Origin: Zhenpiania hominis
GTDB lineage: Bacteria > Bacillota > Clostridia > Peptostreptococcales > Anaerovoracaceae
Length of the DNA: 50,219 nt
Direction of reading: 5' to 3'
Assembly (NCBI RefSeq): GCF_014333425.1
Contig: NZ_JACRYT010000024.1
Coordinates: 1 to 50,219, forward strand
Positions 24,868-33,247 of this stretch are shown piece by piece. The position numbers were made by a program, and so were the translations under genes. How positions within the stretch are numbered: position 1 is the first letter of the stretch; each line of letters opens with the position of its first letter. The notes under the pieces were generated by a model. That model did no database searches. It had not been told where the DNA came from and saw only the letters and a list, made by a program, of their open reading frames with translations.

Positions 24868-25986
24868 ATGGAAGAAAAGAAAAAAGGGATTATCAGTGAA
24901 CCGGATGAAAACGGAATTCGTTATTATACCTTCGGCCAGTCAGAGGGCAGGTCTCCGCTTCCGCCTTCGCAGGAAGACAGTGATGAAAAAAAGGAAGCCT
25001 TCGCAGGCGGCGGTTCCGGCGGGCAGGGCGGCTCTCCGAGGCGAAATCGGAAGAAACCGTTCATCATCCTGGGATGTATTCTTCTGGCGGTGATCCTGCT
25101 GGGAGTGGCATGCGGCAGTCTGTTTGAAGATGAGGACAGCAATTACGCGGATATCCGTGAAGATCATATCAGTGTTCTTTATATAGAGGGAACGATTGGC
25201 AAGGATTCCAGCGATGGATATAACCACCAGTGGGTGCTGGACCGGATCGAGGACGCGATAAATAATTCCAATAACAAAGGGCTGATTCTGTTTTTGAACA
25301 CACCGGGAGGATCGGTATATGAAACGGATGAAATCTATCTGAAACTCCGGGAGTATCAGGACACGGGCAGACCGCTGTATTCGGCTATGGGATCGATGGC
25401 GGCTTCCGGCGGTTATTATATTTCCGCTTCCGCGGATAAGATTATTGCCAACCGCAACTGCTGGACCGGTTCCATCGGAGTAACGGCAGGTACCGTGTTT
25501 GATATCTCGGGTTTTCTGGAAAAGTACGGGATCAAAACCGTTACGATTACAGCCGGAGAAAATAAGGCCATGGGAAGCATGACACAGCCGCTTACACAGG
25601 AGCAGAGGGAAATTTATCAGTCCCTGGTCGATGAAGCCTATGACCAGTTTACACAGATTGTGGCAGAAGGGCGGAACATGAATATTAAAACCGTGAGAAA
25701 GCTGGCGGACGGACGGGTCTATACGGCAAGGCAGGCCCTGGAAAACGGACTTGTAGATCAGATCGGGACTTTAGATGACGCGATTTCCGATATGCGAAGC
25801 ACTTACAGCCTCGCGGACTGTCCGGTTTATGAGATGAAGTATGAAGACAACAGCCTGTTTTCCTCTCTCTTCCGTCTGATGGCGGAGAAGGACAGCGGCA
25901 GCCAGGGCAACGCGGCGGCGCTCCTGGAATACATGAACGAACAGGGGCAGGTTCCCATCAGTTATATGTCGGAAATACAGAAATAG
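24868..25986 (+). CDS. sppA: Signal peptide peptidase SppA (S49 family)
   Basis: 372 aa. A cytoplasmic N-terminus with a Gly-rich basic stretch (about 47-64) leads to one membrane helix (about 65-84), then the S49 protease domain. The nucleophile is Ser180 in GSMAASGGYY and the general base Lys233 in AGENKAMGS; NTPGGSV forms the oxyanion region. The length suits the single-domain bacterial form, which assembles as an oligomer and clears signal peptides from the membrane. The following response regulator begins 15 nt after its stop, so it likely shares a transcript with the two-component system, which hints at an envelope-stress role. Confidence 0.93.
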   Translation: MEEKKKGIISEPDENGIRYYTFGQSEGRSPLPPSQEDSDEKKEAFAGGGSGGQGGSPRRNRKKPFIILGCILLAVILLGVACGSLFEDEDSNYADIREDHISVLYIEGTIGKDSSDGYNHQWVLDRIEDAINNSNNKGLILFLNTPGGSVYETDEIYLKLREYQDTGRPLYSAMGSMAASGGYYISASADKIIANRNCWTGSIGVTAGTVFDISGFLEKYGIKTVTITAGENKAMGSMTQPLTQEQREIYQSLVDEAYDQFTQIVAEGRNMNIKTVRKLADGRVYTARQALENGLVDQIGTLDDAISDMRSTYSLADCPVYEMKYEDNSLFSSLFRLMAEKDSGSQGNAAALLEYMNEQGQVPISYMSEIQK

Positions 25987-26000
25987 GGTGGTGTGCGCTG

Positions 26001-26675
26001 GTGAACAAAATCCTGATTATCGAAGACGACAAAAATCTCAATGAAGGAATTTCCATGACACTGGAAGGCCCGGAAACGCGGACCATTCGGGCGGAAACCG
26101 TGGCGCAGGCCAAAGAAGCGCTAAAAACCGAACCTCCGGATCTGATTCTGCTGGATGTGAATCTGCCGGACGGGAATGGTTTTGATTTTTGCCGGGAGAT
26201 CCGGCAGGGCTCGGATGTGCCCATTATTTTTCTGACAGCCAACGATATGGAGCTGGATGTGGTAAGAGGACTGGAAATGGGAGGCGATGACTACATTACC
26301 AAGCCATTTAGCCTCATGATTTTGCGGGCCAGAGTCAATTCCGTCCTCCGGCGCAGGAAGGGTGATGGAGGCGCGGAAGAAGGCGAAAACCGCTTTTGCT
26401 TTGACGATCTGGTGCTGGATTTTGATCAGATGTCCTTCACAAAAGGCGGAAAGCCTGTTTCCCTCAGCAGGACGGAGCAAAAGCTTCTGAAAATCCTTAC
26501 CGTCAACAGCGGACAGACGCTGTCGAAGGAAACGCTGCTTACGCGGGTATGGGAAACCGAATTCGTGGATGACCACGCTCTTCCGGTGACCATTAAAAGG
26601 CTGAGGGACAAGCTGGGAACCCATCGGATTAAAAGTATTTACGGGATCGGATATACCTGGAAAAACAATGGATAG
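26001..26675 (+). CDS. OmpR-family response regulator
   Basis: 224 aa. The receiver domain carries the acidic pair EDD (8-10), phosphoacceptor Asp52 (LLDVNLPDG), Thr in FLTAND and Lys in DYITKPFS. The C-terminal winged helix (about 128-224) has the OmpR/PhoB pattern ending IKSIYGIGYTW. Start is GTG with AGGGTGG upstream; no ATG is suitable. It is followed after 24 nt by its histidine kinase and then an ABC exporter, the likely target. Confidence 0.93.
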   Translation: MNKILIIEDDKNLNEGISMTLEGPETRTIRAETVAQAKEALKTEPPDLILLDVNLPDGNGFDFCREIRQGSDVPIIFLTANDMELDVVRGLEMGGDDYITKPFSLMILRARVNSVLRRRKGDGGAEEGENRFCFDDLVLDFDQMSFTKGGKPVSLSRTEQKLLKILTVNSGQTLSKETLLTRVWETEFVDDHALPVTIKRLRDKLGTHRIKSIYGIGYTWKNNG

Positions 26676-26699
26676 CATTGAGACAAAGGAGGAAGCGGC

Positions 26700-27725
26700 A
26701 TGGAAAAAAAGGCCATCAGCAACGGATGGTTTTACCGTCTGTACGCAGTCTGCGGCGGGTGTTTTCTTTTGCTTTGCGGCGCGGCTGTCCTATCCTGCTT
26801 CATGGATTTTTATATTCGTCTGGTGGTTCCGGCCGCGCTGGCCGGGATGGCGATAGTCCTGATTCTTTTTGTGTTCTCCGTCAAAAAGGGGGTACTCGCC
26901 ATTTTCGGAGAATGTAACGCTTATCTGGATGACGCCATAGAGGGAAACCTGCGGCCGCCGAAGGACGAGGAAACGGAACTGGCGCTGTTTGAGGTGAAGC
27001 TTTCCCGCTTTGTCCATCTGCGGCAAAAGGCTTTTCAGGATGCCAACGCGCAGAAGGCGCAGATTGAGGCTCTTCTTTCCGATATTTCCCATCAGACCAA
27101 AACGCCAATTGCCAATATTCTGTTATACAGCCAGCTTCTCAGAGAAAAGTCCGGAGAAAACCGTGAAATTGTGGAACGGCTGGTACAGCAGTCGGAAAAG
27201 CTGAAATTTTTAATTCAGACTCTGGTGGAAATGTCGCGTCTGGAAAACGGAATGATAAAGTGCGTGCCCCGGCAGGAAAACGTAAGGGAGTTTTGTATAC
27301 AGGTAATAGGCGATTTTTATGAAAAAGCCCAGGAAAAGAACCTGGACGTCCGCCTGGAATGTCAAAACGAGGTCACCGCTTTTTTTGATCCCAGATGGAT
27401 GAGGGAAGCGGCCGGAAATATTCTGGACAATGCCATCAAATACACGCCGGAGGGCGGCAGGATTCAGCTTACCGTAACGCCGTACCAGCTTTTCGTATGC
27501 CTGGAAGTCGCGGACAGCGGAATGGGAATCCGGGAAGAAGAGATCCCCAGGATTTTCGGGCGGTTTTACAGGGGAAGGGAAACTGCTTCCGCCGAAGGTC
27601 TGGGAATCGGCCTTTATCTGGCCAGGGAAATGGTGACGGCGCAGAAGGGATATATCAAAGTCCTTTCCCGGCCGGGAGAAGGCAGCCGGTTTCAAATCTT
27701 TCTTCCCGCCAAAGGGGAAAAATAA
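26700..27725 (+). CDS. Sensor histidine kinase
   Basis: 341 aa with AAAGGAGG upstream. Two membrane helices (about 14-33 and 43-61) are joined by a very short outside loop, so there is no real extracellular sensor; this resembles intramembrane-sensing kinases that detect envelope stress through a partner transporter. Phosphoacceptor His131 is in SDISHQTKTPIANI, and the ATPase has N (NILDNAIKY), G1 (DSGMGI) and G2 (GLGIGLYLA) boxes. It pairs with the preceding regulator; the ABC genes beyond a gap of 80 nt are likely regulated by it. Confidence 0.93.
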   Translation: MEKKAISNGWFYRLYAVCGGCFLLLCGAAVLSCFMDFYIRLVVPAALAGMAIVLILFVFSVKKGVLAIFGECNAYLDDAIEGNLRPPKDEETELALFEVKLSRFVHLRQKAFQDANAQKAQIEALLSDISHQTKTPIANILLYSQLLREKSGENREIVERLVQQSEKLKFLIQTLVEMSRLENGMIKCVPRQENVREFCIQVIGDFYEKAQEKNLDVRLECQNEVTAFFDPRWMREAAGNILDNAIKYTPEGGRIQLTVTPYQLFVCLEVADSGMGIREEEIPRIFGRFYRGRETASAEGLGIGLYLAREMVTAQKGYIKVLSRPGEGSRFQIFLPAKGEK

Positions 27726-27734
27726 CAAAACTGT

Positions 27735-27764
27735 GATTTTTCCGAGAGAATCTGGAGATTTTTA
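27735..27764 (+). promoter_or_regulatory. Possible response-regulator direct repeat before the ABC genes
   Basis: GATTTTT occurs at 27735 and 27757, 22 bp (two helical turns) apart, in the 80-bp gap upstream of the exporter. OmpR-type regulators bind such direct repeats. A -10-like TATGAT follows at 27770. The match is short, so this is tentative. Confidence 0.3.
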
Positions 27765-27805
27765 TCCTTTATGATAAAGCCATAATCGAAAAGGAGGAAT
27801 CGGGA

Positions 27806-28474
27806 ATGTTAGTACTGAAAACCGAAAACTTGAAAAAATATTATGGCAAAGGAGAAAATCTGGTAAAGGCCTTAGACGGCGTGGATCTGGAAATCGAGCA
27901 GGGCGAGTTCGCGGCGGTAGTCGGAACCTCGGGAAGCGGAAAAAGCACTCTGCTTCATATGATGGGAGGCCTTGACCGGGCTACAGAAGGGCGCGTAATT
28001 GTCGGAGGCAAAGACCTGTTTTCCATGAAGGAGGAAGCGCTGACGATTTTCCGCAGAAGGCACATCGGATTTGTCTTTCAGAATTACAATCTGGTGCCGA
28101 TTTTAAATGTATATGAGAATATTATTCTGCCCATCGAGCTGGACGGACATCATGCCGAAAAAGGGTGGGTGGATCAGATTATGGAACGCCTGGGGCTTTC
28201 GGAAAAGAAATATCAGATGCCCAATCAGCTTTCCGGCGGACAGCAGCAGAGAGTCGCTATCGCCCGGGCGCTGGCCACAAAACCCGCATTGGTATTAGCC
28301 GATGAACCGACGGGAAATCTGGACAGCGCCACCAGCCAGGATGTGATCAGCCTGATGAAAACCACCAGCCGGGAATTTAATCAGACTATGGTTATGATCA
28401 CCCACAATGAGGAAATCGCCCAGACCGCGGATCGGATTATCCGTATTGAAGACGGAAAAATCGTGAGAAGGTAG
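27806..28474 (+). CDS. MacB/LolD-type ABC transporter ATP-binding protein
   Basis: 222 aa. Walker A GTSGSGKST, Q-loop FQNYNLVPILNVYEN, signature [15 protein letters not shown], Walker B ALVLADEPTGNLD and switch His (MITHNEEIA) are all present. The pattern is that of mechanotransmission exporters acting with FtsX-fold permeases. It abuts its permease gene, which starts about 9 nt later, and lies downstream of a two-component system, an arrangement typical of antimicrobial peptide or envelope-stress exporters. Confidence 0.93.
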   Translation: MLVLKTENLKKYYGKGENLVKALDGVDLEIEQGEFAAVVGTSGSGKSTLLHMMGGLDRATEGRVIVGGKDLFSMKEEALTIFRRRHIGFVFQNYNLVPILNVYENIILPIELDGHHAEKGWVDQIMERLGLSEKKYQMPNQLSGGQQQRVAIARALATKPALVLADEPTGNLDSATSQDVISLMKTTSREFNQTMVMITHNEEIAQTADRIIRIEDGKIVRR

Positions 28475-28483
28475 GTGGCGGAC

Positions 28484-30874
28484 ATGTATGAGACACAGAA
28501 CAAACGGGTGATCGGCCACCTGGCAAAGGCGGATCTGAAATCGAAAAAAATGGGAAATCTCTTCATTGCCATTACGATTATTCTGGCTGCCAGCCTGCTG
28601 ATGGTAATGGGACTGTTCAGCGGATCGGTCAAACTGGATATGCAGCGCAAGCTCGTCAGCGCCCAGGACGTGATTTACCAGAATGTAAACAAAGAACAGA
28701 TTGGTAATCTGCGGCAGGACAGCCGGATTTCCTATATGACGCTGGACAAACTGGGGCAGCAGATGGAGGTAGATGATTATATTATCTGGCAGGTTTACTA
28801 TGACGGAAGCTCGGAGACCATCAAAACGATGGAGCTGGTGGAGGGAAAGCTGCCGCAGCAGGAAAAGGAAGTCGTGGTATCAAAAGCCTATATAGAGAAA
28901 CTGGGAAAAGAGGCGAAAGTCGGGATGAAAATTTCCGTACCTCTCTTGTCCGGGGAAACGGAAGAATATGTAGTTTCCGGCTTTATAAAAGCGGTTAAAA
29001 ATTCTAATCTATACCCAATCGTACATTCTAAAGCTTACGCGGAAACGGGATCTGCGCTCAAAGATATTCGTTATGATGCTCTCGCGAAAATCGATGGTTC
29101 GACGGGAATGAGCCAGGCGGAATTTCTGGATACGGTTCGAGATATTGGAGAGCAGGCAGGAGTGCCGCGGGCTCAGGTGAATGAGAATAACAATTTCCTA
29201 GAAACCCTGCCGGAGGGGAAATTTACAGGGAATACCCTGACCATGGCGATTATCGGCGTGATCATTTTAGCTGCCGCGGTTATGGTAATCTACAGCATCT
29301 TTTACATCTCTATTTCCGGAAAGACCAGAGAATACGGACAGCTCCGCACGCTGGGCATGACCCGAAAACAGATACGGAAATTCGTGCGGCGGGAAGGTAT
29401 GATCCTGGCGGCAAGGGCGGTTCCCGCGGGAATCGTTCTGGGAGGGATTGTGTCATTTCTGATCCGGCCGGGCGGTTTTTCTTTCACCCGGGCGGCGGTT
29501 ATGGCAGTGGTCGCTTTCGCCGTGATTCTGCTGACGATTCTGATTTCCGTTATGAAACCGGCAAAGATGGCGGCCTCCGTATCGCCTGTGGAAGCGGTAC
29601 GATACTCGACTTACACAGGGGAAAGCGGACAGAAAAAGACCGCAAGGCTGCAGAGAAAGATTACGCCCTTTTCTCTGGCGCGGATGAATACGGCGCGAAA
29701 CCGCAAGAAAACGTTTATCACGATGCTGTCCCTTGGGATAGGGGGCGTGCTGTTCATCGGTGTAATGACTTACGCGGCTTCGGTTGATTCGGATCAATAC
29801 GTGCGCACGGGACAGTTCCAGCTGGGAGAGTTCACTGTCTCTTTATCGGGAAACGCTACACAGACGGCAAGACATGGCGCGGCGGAAGTGCAGCTTGATA
29901 ATCCTCTGACCCGGGAGGTGGAGGATGAAATGATGGAAATTCCGGGAGTAAAACAGATTCATAAAATCAGGAGCGCCTATGTTTCTTACGACTATAAAGA
30001 CCAGGCCAGACAGGAGGATATGGTCACTCCTTTTACAAAATCAGAGTTTTCCGAGCTAAAAGAGTGTCTGACAGAAGGCGCTCTGGATTACCGGGAGCTT
30101 CTTTCCGGGAATCAGATTGTGATACGGGCAAATGATCAGGTGGAAGAGATTTACGGATGGAGATTCCAGCCGGGGGATAAAGTTACGATTCATTATTATG
30201 ACGGAGAAGAATTTTTCAAGACTTATGAAATCGCGGGCGCTGTAAAAGGATTTAAGGACGGACTGACAAACGGATGGTTCTTGCTGCCTCAGCAGGTCCT
30301 GACGGAAACGCTTCCCGGCGTGGATCTGACGGACACTTTTGTGGTGGAGACCCGGGAAGGGCAGAGAGACAAGGTGGAAGAGCCTCTGGGAGAGATTGTG
30401 GACGCTCACCCGCAGTTGTCCATGTCGACCTTAAGACAGCAGGAAGCCCAGTCGAGAGACATGTGGAACCAGACGATTCTGATCCTGGTATCCATTGTAC
30501 TGTTTATCATTTGCTTTAGTATGATCAATCTGGTGAACACGCTGATCAGTAATTTTATGTCTCAGAAAACCGAGCTTGCCATGCTCCAGTCCATCGGTAT
30601 GAGCGGAAAGCAGATACAAAAAATGATTATTGGGGAAGGCCTGATTCTGGCGGTGGGGAATATCTTTATCTCCATTCTGTTTGGGTCCCTGGCAGGATAC
30701 GGCGTCTGTCGCCTGATGGAAAACCTGGGCGCCAGCTACATGGATTATCAATTCCCTCTAATGTATTGTCTGATTTACGCGGCGGTGGTTCTTCTGGTGC
30801 CGTGCGTCATTGCCTTCTTTATGATACGCAGATTCCGAAAGGAAAGTCTGATGGAACGGCTGCGGGAAGTATAG
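28484..30874 (+). CDS. FtsX-like ABC transporter permease
   Basis: 796 aa from the ATG at 28484 (AGGTGG 5 nt upstream); a GTG at 28475 is also possible. It has two FtsX-type units. The first runs from a membrane helix (about 25-45) through a large outside domain to three helices (about 255-365). The second repeats this with helices at about 415 and 670-790. Typical FtsX text is seen in YGQLRTLGMTRKQIRKF and ELAMLQSIGMSGKQIQKM. It is a MacB-like layout rather than the 10-helix BceB type. With the ATPase it should export or extract a membrane-active compound. Confidence 0.9.
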   Translation: MYETQNKRVIGHLAKADLKSKKMGNLFIAITIILAASLLMVMGLFSGSVKLDMQRKLVSAQDVIYQNVNKEQIGNLRQDSRISYMTLDKLGQQMEVDDYIIWQVYYDGSSETIKTMELVEGKLPQQEKEVVVSKAYIEKLGKEAKVGMKISVPLLSGETEEYVVSGFIKAVKNSNLYPIVHSKAYAETGSALKDIRYDALAKIDGSTGMSQAEFLDTVRDIGEQAGVPRAQVNENNNFLETLPEGKFTGNTLTMAIIGVIILAAAVMVIYSIFYISISGKTREYGQLRTLGMTRKQIRKFVRREGMILAARAVPAGIVLGGIVSFLIRPGGFSFTRAAVMAVVAFAVILLTILISVMKPAKMAASVSPVEAVRYSTYTGESGQKKTARLQRKITPFSLARMNTARNRKKTFITMLSLGIGGVLFIGVMTYAASVDSDQYVRTGQFQLGEFTVSLSGNATQTARHGAAEVQLDNPLTREVEDEMMEIPGVKQIHKIRSAYVSYDYKDQARQEDMVTPFTKSEFSELKECLTEGALDYRELLSGNQIVIRANDQVEEIYGWRFQPGDKVTIHYYDGEEFFKTYEIAGAVKGFKDGLTNGWFLLPQQVLTETLPGVDLTDTFVVETREGQRDKVEEPLGEIVDAHPQLSMSTLRQQEAQSRDMWNQTILILVSIVLFIICFSMINLVNTLISNFMSQKTELAMLQSIGMSGKQIQKMIIGEGLILAVGNIFISILFGSLAGYGVCRLMENLGASYMDYQFPLMYCLIYAAVVLLVPCVIAFFMIRRFRKESLMERLREV

Positions 30875-30918
30875 AGTTACTCGGAGCCGTGGTTTTAAGG
30901 CCGGGCGGGAAAGCGGGC

Positions 30919-31177
30919 GGGCGAACATTTCGTTTATATCGCTATAGTTGTTCGCGCGGAAGGGGCAGGATGTCCCGCTGGGGGCAAACATGATGCGGTT
31001 TTCACAGCATATGGTTGCCCGCTTTCTCTAAATCCCAGGAATTTTACGAATAAACGTGAAGAAATTCAGCCTTTCGGGCGAACAACACTTCGGATTGTGG
31101 CGGAATGTTCGCCCGAAAGGCCCGTCACCTGCGGCTATGGGCAACCAAGCTGCCTGTTTCGGAGAAAATGTTTGCCC
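30919..31177. repeat. Array of four regular hairpins built from a GGGCRAACA motif
   Basis: This 431-bp gene-free gap contains eight copies of GGGCRAAC(A) in strictly alternating orientation: 30919, 30949, 30982, 31012, 31076, 31106, 31139 and 31169. Each plus/minus pair spans exactly 39 nt. Pairs 1-2 and 3-4 are 63 bp apart, as are pairs 5-6 and 7-8, and the second set lies exactly 157 bp after the first. The best stem (31070-31084 with 31106-31120) has 15 perfect base pairs. The loops are not conserved. Function unknown; it could be a transcribed structured region after the permease gene or a protein-binding array. No ORF in it is credible. Confidence 0.75.
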
Positions 31178-31258
31178 GAAGGACTTCTGACCAGTAAAAA
31201 TAAAAAATAAAAAAGTCGTATTTGAAAAATTTTAGTGTACATTTGCTTCGTTTTTGTG

Positions 31259-31264
31259 TATAAT
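31259..31264 (+). promoter_or_regulatory. -10 box of the tRNA-Arg gene
   Basis: TATAAT 41 bp before the tRNA; no good -35 at 17 nt (TGTACA at 31236). Confidence 0.45.
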
Positions 31265-31305
31265 AGTTTACAGTTGCGGTGAATGAAACCCGCAGTCTTT
31301 GATTT

Positions 31306-31381
31306 GCTCCCGTAGCTCAGGGGATAGAGCGTCGGTTTCCGAAGCCGTGCGCCGGGCGTTCGAATCGCCCCGGGAGCACCA
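31306..31381 (+). tRNA. tRNA-Arg(CCG)
   Basis: A 76-nt cloverleaf: acceptor GCTCCCG/CGGGAGC, D-arm GCTC/GAGC, anticodon loop TTCCGAA with anticodon CCG, T-arm GGGCG-TTCGAAT-CGCCC, discriminator A and encoded CCA. The anticodon stem has one T-T mismatch at its outer pair and one G-T pair. A terminator follows 4 nt downstream, so it is transcribed alone. Confidence 0.93.
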
Positions 31382-31385
31382 TGTA

Positions 31386-31428
31386 AAAACCCGCTGAAAC
31401 GCAGTGATTCAAGCGTTCGGCGGGTTTT
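31386..31428 (+). terminator. Terminator of tRNA-Arg
   Basis: Long stem AAAACCCGCTGAAACGC (31386-31402) with GCGTTCGGCGGGTTTT (31413-31428), one bulged A and one G-T pair, followed by a T-rich tract. Confidence 0.85.
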
Positions 31429-31548
31429 GTATTTTTGAATGATTTGTATTCGCCCGATCTAAATGGGTCTATTTGGGTGGCAAGGTGTTGCAGTTCATGT
31501 TGCGTAACGTTTCCTAAATACTTACAGTTTTCAGGTAGGGCTTTCTGT

Positions 31549-31576
31549 TTGACATTTAAAGCATATTTGCTATAAT
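31549..31576 (+). promoter_or_regulatory. Strong promoter of an antisense RNA
   Basis: Consensus TTGACA (31549-31554), 16-nt spacer, TATAAT (31571-31576) with extended -10 TGC. No ORF follows; transcription would run towards the 3' end of the convergent toxin gene. Confidence 0.8.
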
Positions 31577-31582
31577 ATACTT

Positions 31583-31686
31583 AACAAGACAGCCGACGAG
31601 TAACCACGCCTTACCCGTCTCGGTAATTAGTCAAAATAAAAATAGTCGTTCGATTCTTTACCAGAGAGCTGAACGGCTATTTTTTA
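31583..31686 (+). ncRNA. Putative type I antitoxin RNA (RatA-like arrangement)
   Basis: The RNA is expected from about 31583 (after the consensus promoter) to the terminator formed by AATAGTCGTTC (31641-31651) and GAACGGCTATT (31671-31681) with its T-run. It is about 100 nt, has no ORF, and contains a further imperfect hairpin (CCGACGAG.../...CTCGG, about 31592-31622). Its 3' end overlaps the stop codon of the convergent 27-aa toxin gene, so it would pair with the 3' part of the toxin mRNA, as RatA does with txpA. Ends are estimates. Confidence 0.7.
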
Positions 31687-31760
31687 TGCGTAAAATCAAG
31701 TATGGATATAATGAGTAGCGCCACGGTGAGCAATACCATAAACTCCTGATATGTACTCAT
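31677..31760 (-). CDS. Holin-like type I toxin peptide (27 aa)
   Basis: A tiny gene encoding MSTYQEFMVLL..., with one hydrophobic helix (about residues 7-21, VLLTVALLIISIL) and a polar, basic tail DFTHKK. The MSTYxxFM opening and the shape match short TxpA/BsrG-like and 'putative holin-like toxin' peptides that damage the cell membrane. A very strong ribosome site, GGGAGGGGGTGA, lies 4 nt before the ATG. A convergent antisense RNA with a consensus promoter overlaps its end, completing a type I toxin-antitoxin pair. The toxin promoter was not clearly found. It lies next to a tRNA gene. Confidence 0.82.
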   Translation of the reverse strand: MSTYQEFMVLLTVALLIISILDFTHKK

Positions 31761-31958
31761 AAAATCACCCCCTCCCGCAAGACCTCGGGTCAGGTGAAAG
31801 CGCGTTCAGTCGACTGCCTTGGTAAATATATTCAGTTGTAAGGGGGCTCCATTCTCCCTTTATTTCATAATTTTAGTACGAAAAAGAGAATCATTCAACA
31901 TCAAAATACGAAAGAACGCATACATGAGAAGGTAGCCACATGAATTCAAAAGCGGCCA

Positions 31959-31987
31959 TTGACACAAAATTCTCCCTGCGATATAGT
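31959..31987 (+). promoter_or_regulatory. Promoter of trmO
   Basis: TTGACA (31959-31964), 17-nt spacer, TATAGT (31982-31987), 32 bp before the start codon. Confidence 0.78.
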
Positions 31988-32018
31988 AAAACAAAAACAG
32001 GTCAGGAGAACAACGTAT

Positions 32019-32708
32019 ATGATACATGAAATAACGCCCATCGCCCATATTCACACGGAATTTTCGTCAAAATTCGGAATACCCCGGCAGAGCGGGCTGG
32101 TGGAGGAATTAAAGGGAACCATTATTTTTGAGCCGGAGTACCGCGACCCTCAGGCATTACGGGGACTGGACGGCTTTTCCCATATCTGGCTTATCTGGCT
32201 TTTCTCCGAGTCCGTATGCCGGGAGTGGTCTCCGACGGTCCGGCCGCCACGCCTGGGAGGGAACACGAGGATGGGAGTTTTCGCGACCCGCTCTCCATTT
32301 CGCCCTAATTCGCTGGGGCTTTCTTCCGTGCGTATTGAACATGTGGAAGAAAACCATCCCAAATACGGACCGGTGATTCAGGTGGCAGGCGCGGATTTGA
32401 TGGATGGGACGCCTATTTTTGACATAAAACCCTACGTGCCTCAGGCTGACAGCCATCCTCAGGCATTGGGCGGATTCAGCGCCAATGTAGCGGATTATCG
32501 CCTGCAGGTTGAGATTCCGGAAAACTGGCTGCGGCAGATCCCCGAGGAAAAACAGGAAGCGCTGAAAAAGGTGCTGGCAGAGGACCCCAGACCGGCTTAT
32601 CAGAAGGAAGCGGGAAGAGTTTACGGATTTTCCTTTGCCGGCCGGGAAATCCGCTTTCAGGTAAATGGAAACGTTCTCACAGTTTGCGGAGTGGAGAAGA
32701 CGTGGTAA
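32019..32708 (+). CDS. trmO: tRNA (N6-threonylcarbamoyladenosine(37)-N6)-methyltransferase TrmO
   Basis: 229 aa from the ATG at 32019 (AGGAG 10 nt upstream); the open frame continues upstream into the promoter, which rules out the earlier start. The TsaA/TrmO (UPF0066) fold is shown by PIAHIHTEFSSKFGIPRQSG, the GFSHIWLIWLF strand, and MGVFATRSPFRPNSLGLS, then GTPIFDIKPYVPQAD. It adds a methyl group from SAM to t6A37 of tRNA-Thr. The C-terminal ~80 residues include the extension common in this family. It is a single gene with its own promoter. Confidence 0.93.
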   Translation: MIHEITPIAHIHTEFSSKFGIPRQSGLVEELKGTIIFEPEYRDPQALRGLDGFSHIWLIWLFSESVCREWSPTVRPPRLGGNTRMGVFATRSPFRPNSLGLSSVRIEHVEENHPKYGPVIQVAGADLMDGTPIFDIKPYVPQADSHPQALGGFSANVADYRLQVEIPENWLRQIPEEKQEALKKVLAEDPRPAYQKEAGRVYGFSFAGREIRFQVNGNVLTVCGVEKTW

Positions 32709-32803
32709 AAGCGTTCCGCGGATATTTATGTGAAAATTTGATGAAAAATCTCAAAAGAAGAAAAAGTATGTTACAATTAAAAAAAGAGAAAGAGGGTTGA
32801 GGT

Positions 32804-33247
32804 ATGAATAATTGGAGATACAGGTTGTTTCAATTTATGCAGGGCAGATACGGAATGGACGAATTCGGGCGGTTTCTGCTGATCGTAACCGTGATCGTCA
32901 TTCTGCTTTCCAACTTCCGCCATCTGCATTTTTTATATCTGGCAGGCTTGCTGCTGCTCGTATATACGTACTTTCGGATTATGTCGAGGAACATTTTTAA
33001 AAGGCAGCGGGAAAATCAGAAATATCTGTCCATCAAGAACCGCTTCACAAGAAAGGGCGGACAGCAGTCCAATGTAAGTCCCTTCCGCCGGCGTAAAAAG
33101 AGCGGAGGATGGGGAGAAAATGATAACTCTCAATATAATTTTTACCGCTGCAGAAATTGCGGTCAGGTGATTCGGGTGCCAAAGGGCAAGGGTACGCTGA
33201 AGATCACCTGCCCGAAATGCGGGAACTCCTTCATTGATCAGACCTGA
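32804..33247 (+). CDS. Membrane protein with C-terminal zinc ribbon
   Basis: 147 aa. Two adjacent hydrophobic stretches (about 23-40 and 43-62) are followed by a basic linker and a zinc-ribbon tail with CRNC and CPKC pairs (about 114-143). Family function is unknown. The ribosome site AGAGGG lies close to the ATG. Its last 10 bp overlap the 3' end of the convergent Crp/Fnr gene. Confidence 0.75.
   Translation: MNNWRYRLFQFMQGRYGMDEFGRFLLIVTVIVILLSNFRHLHFLYLAGLLLLVYTYFRIMSRNIFKRQRENQKYLSIKNRFTRKGGQQSNVSPFRRRKKSGGWGENDNSQYNFYRCRNCGQVIRVPKGKGTLKITCPKCGNSFIDQT

Noticed and set aside
30919..31177. CRISPR array
   Set aside because: Repeats alternate in orientation, are only about 9 bp and have no uniform spacers or cas genes.
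31383..31591. Minus-strand open frame downstream of the tRNA (reads ...YLGNVTQHELQHLATQIDP...)
   Set aside because: No start codon, runs into the tRNA and its terminator, and contains the antisense RNA promoter; possibly a relic but not supportable.
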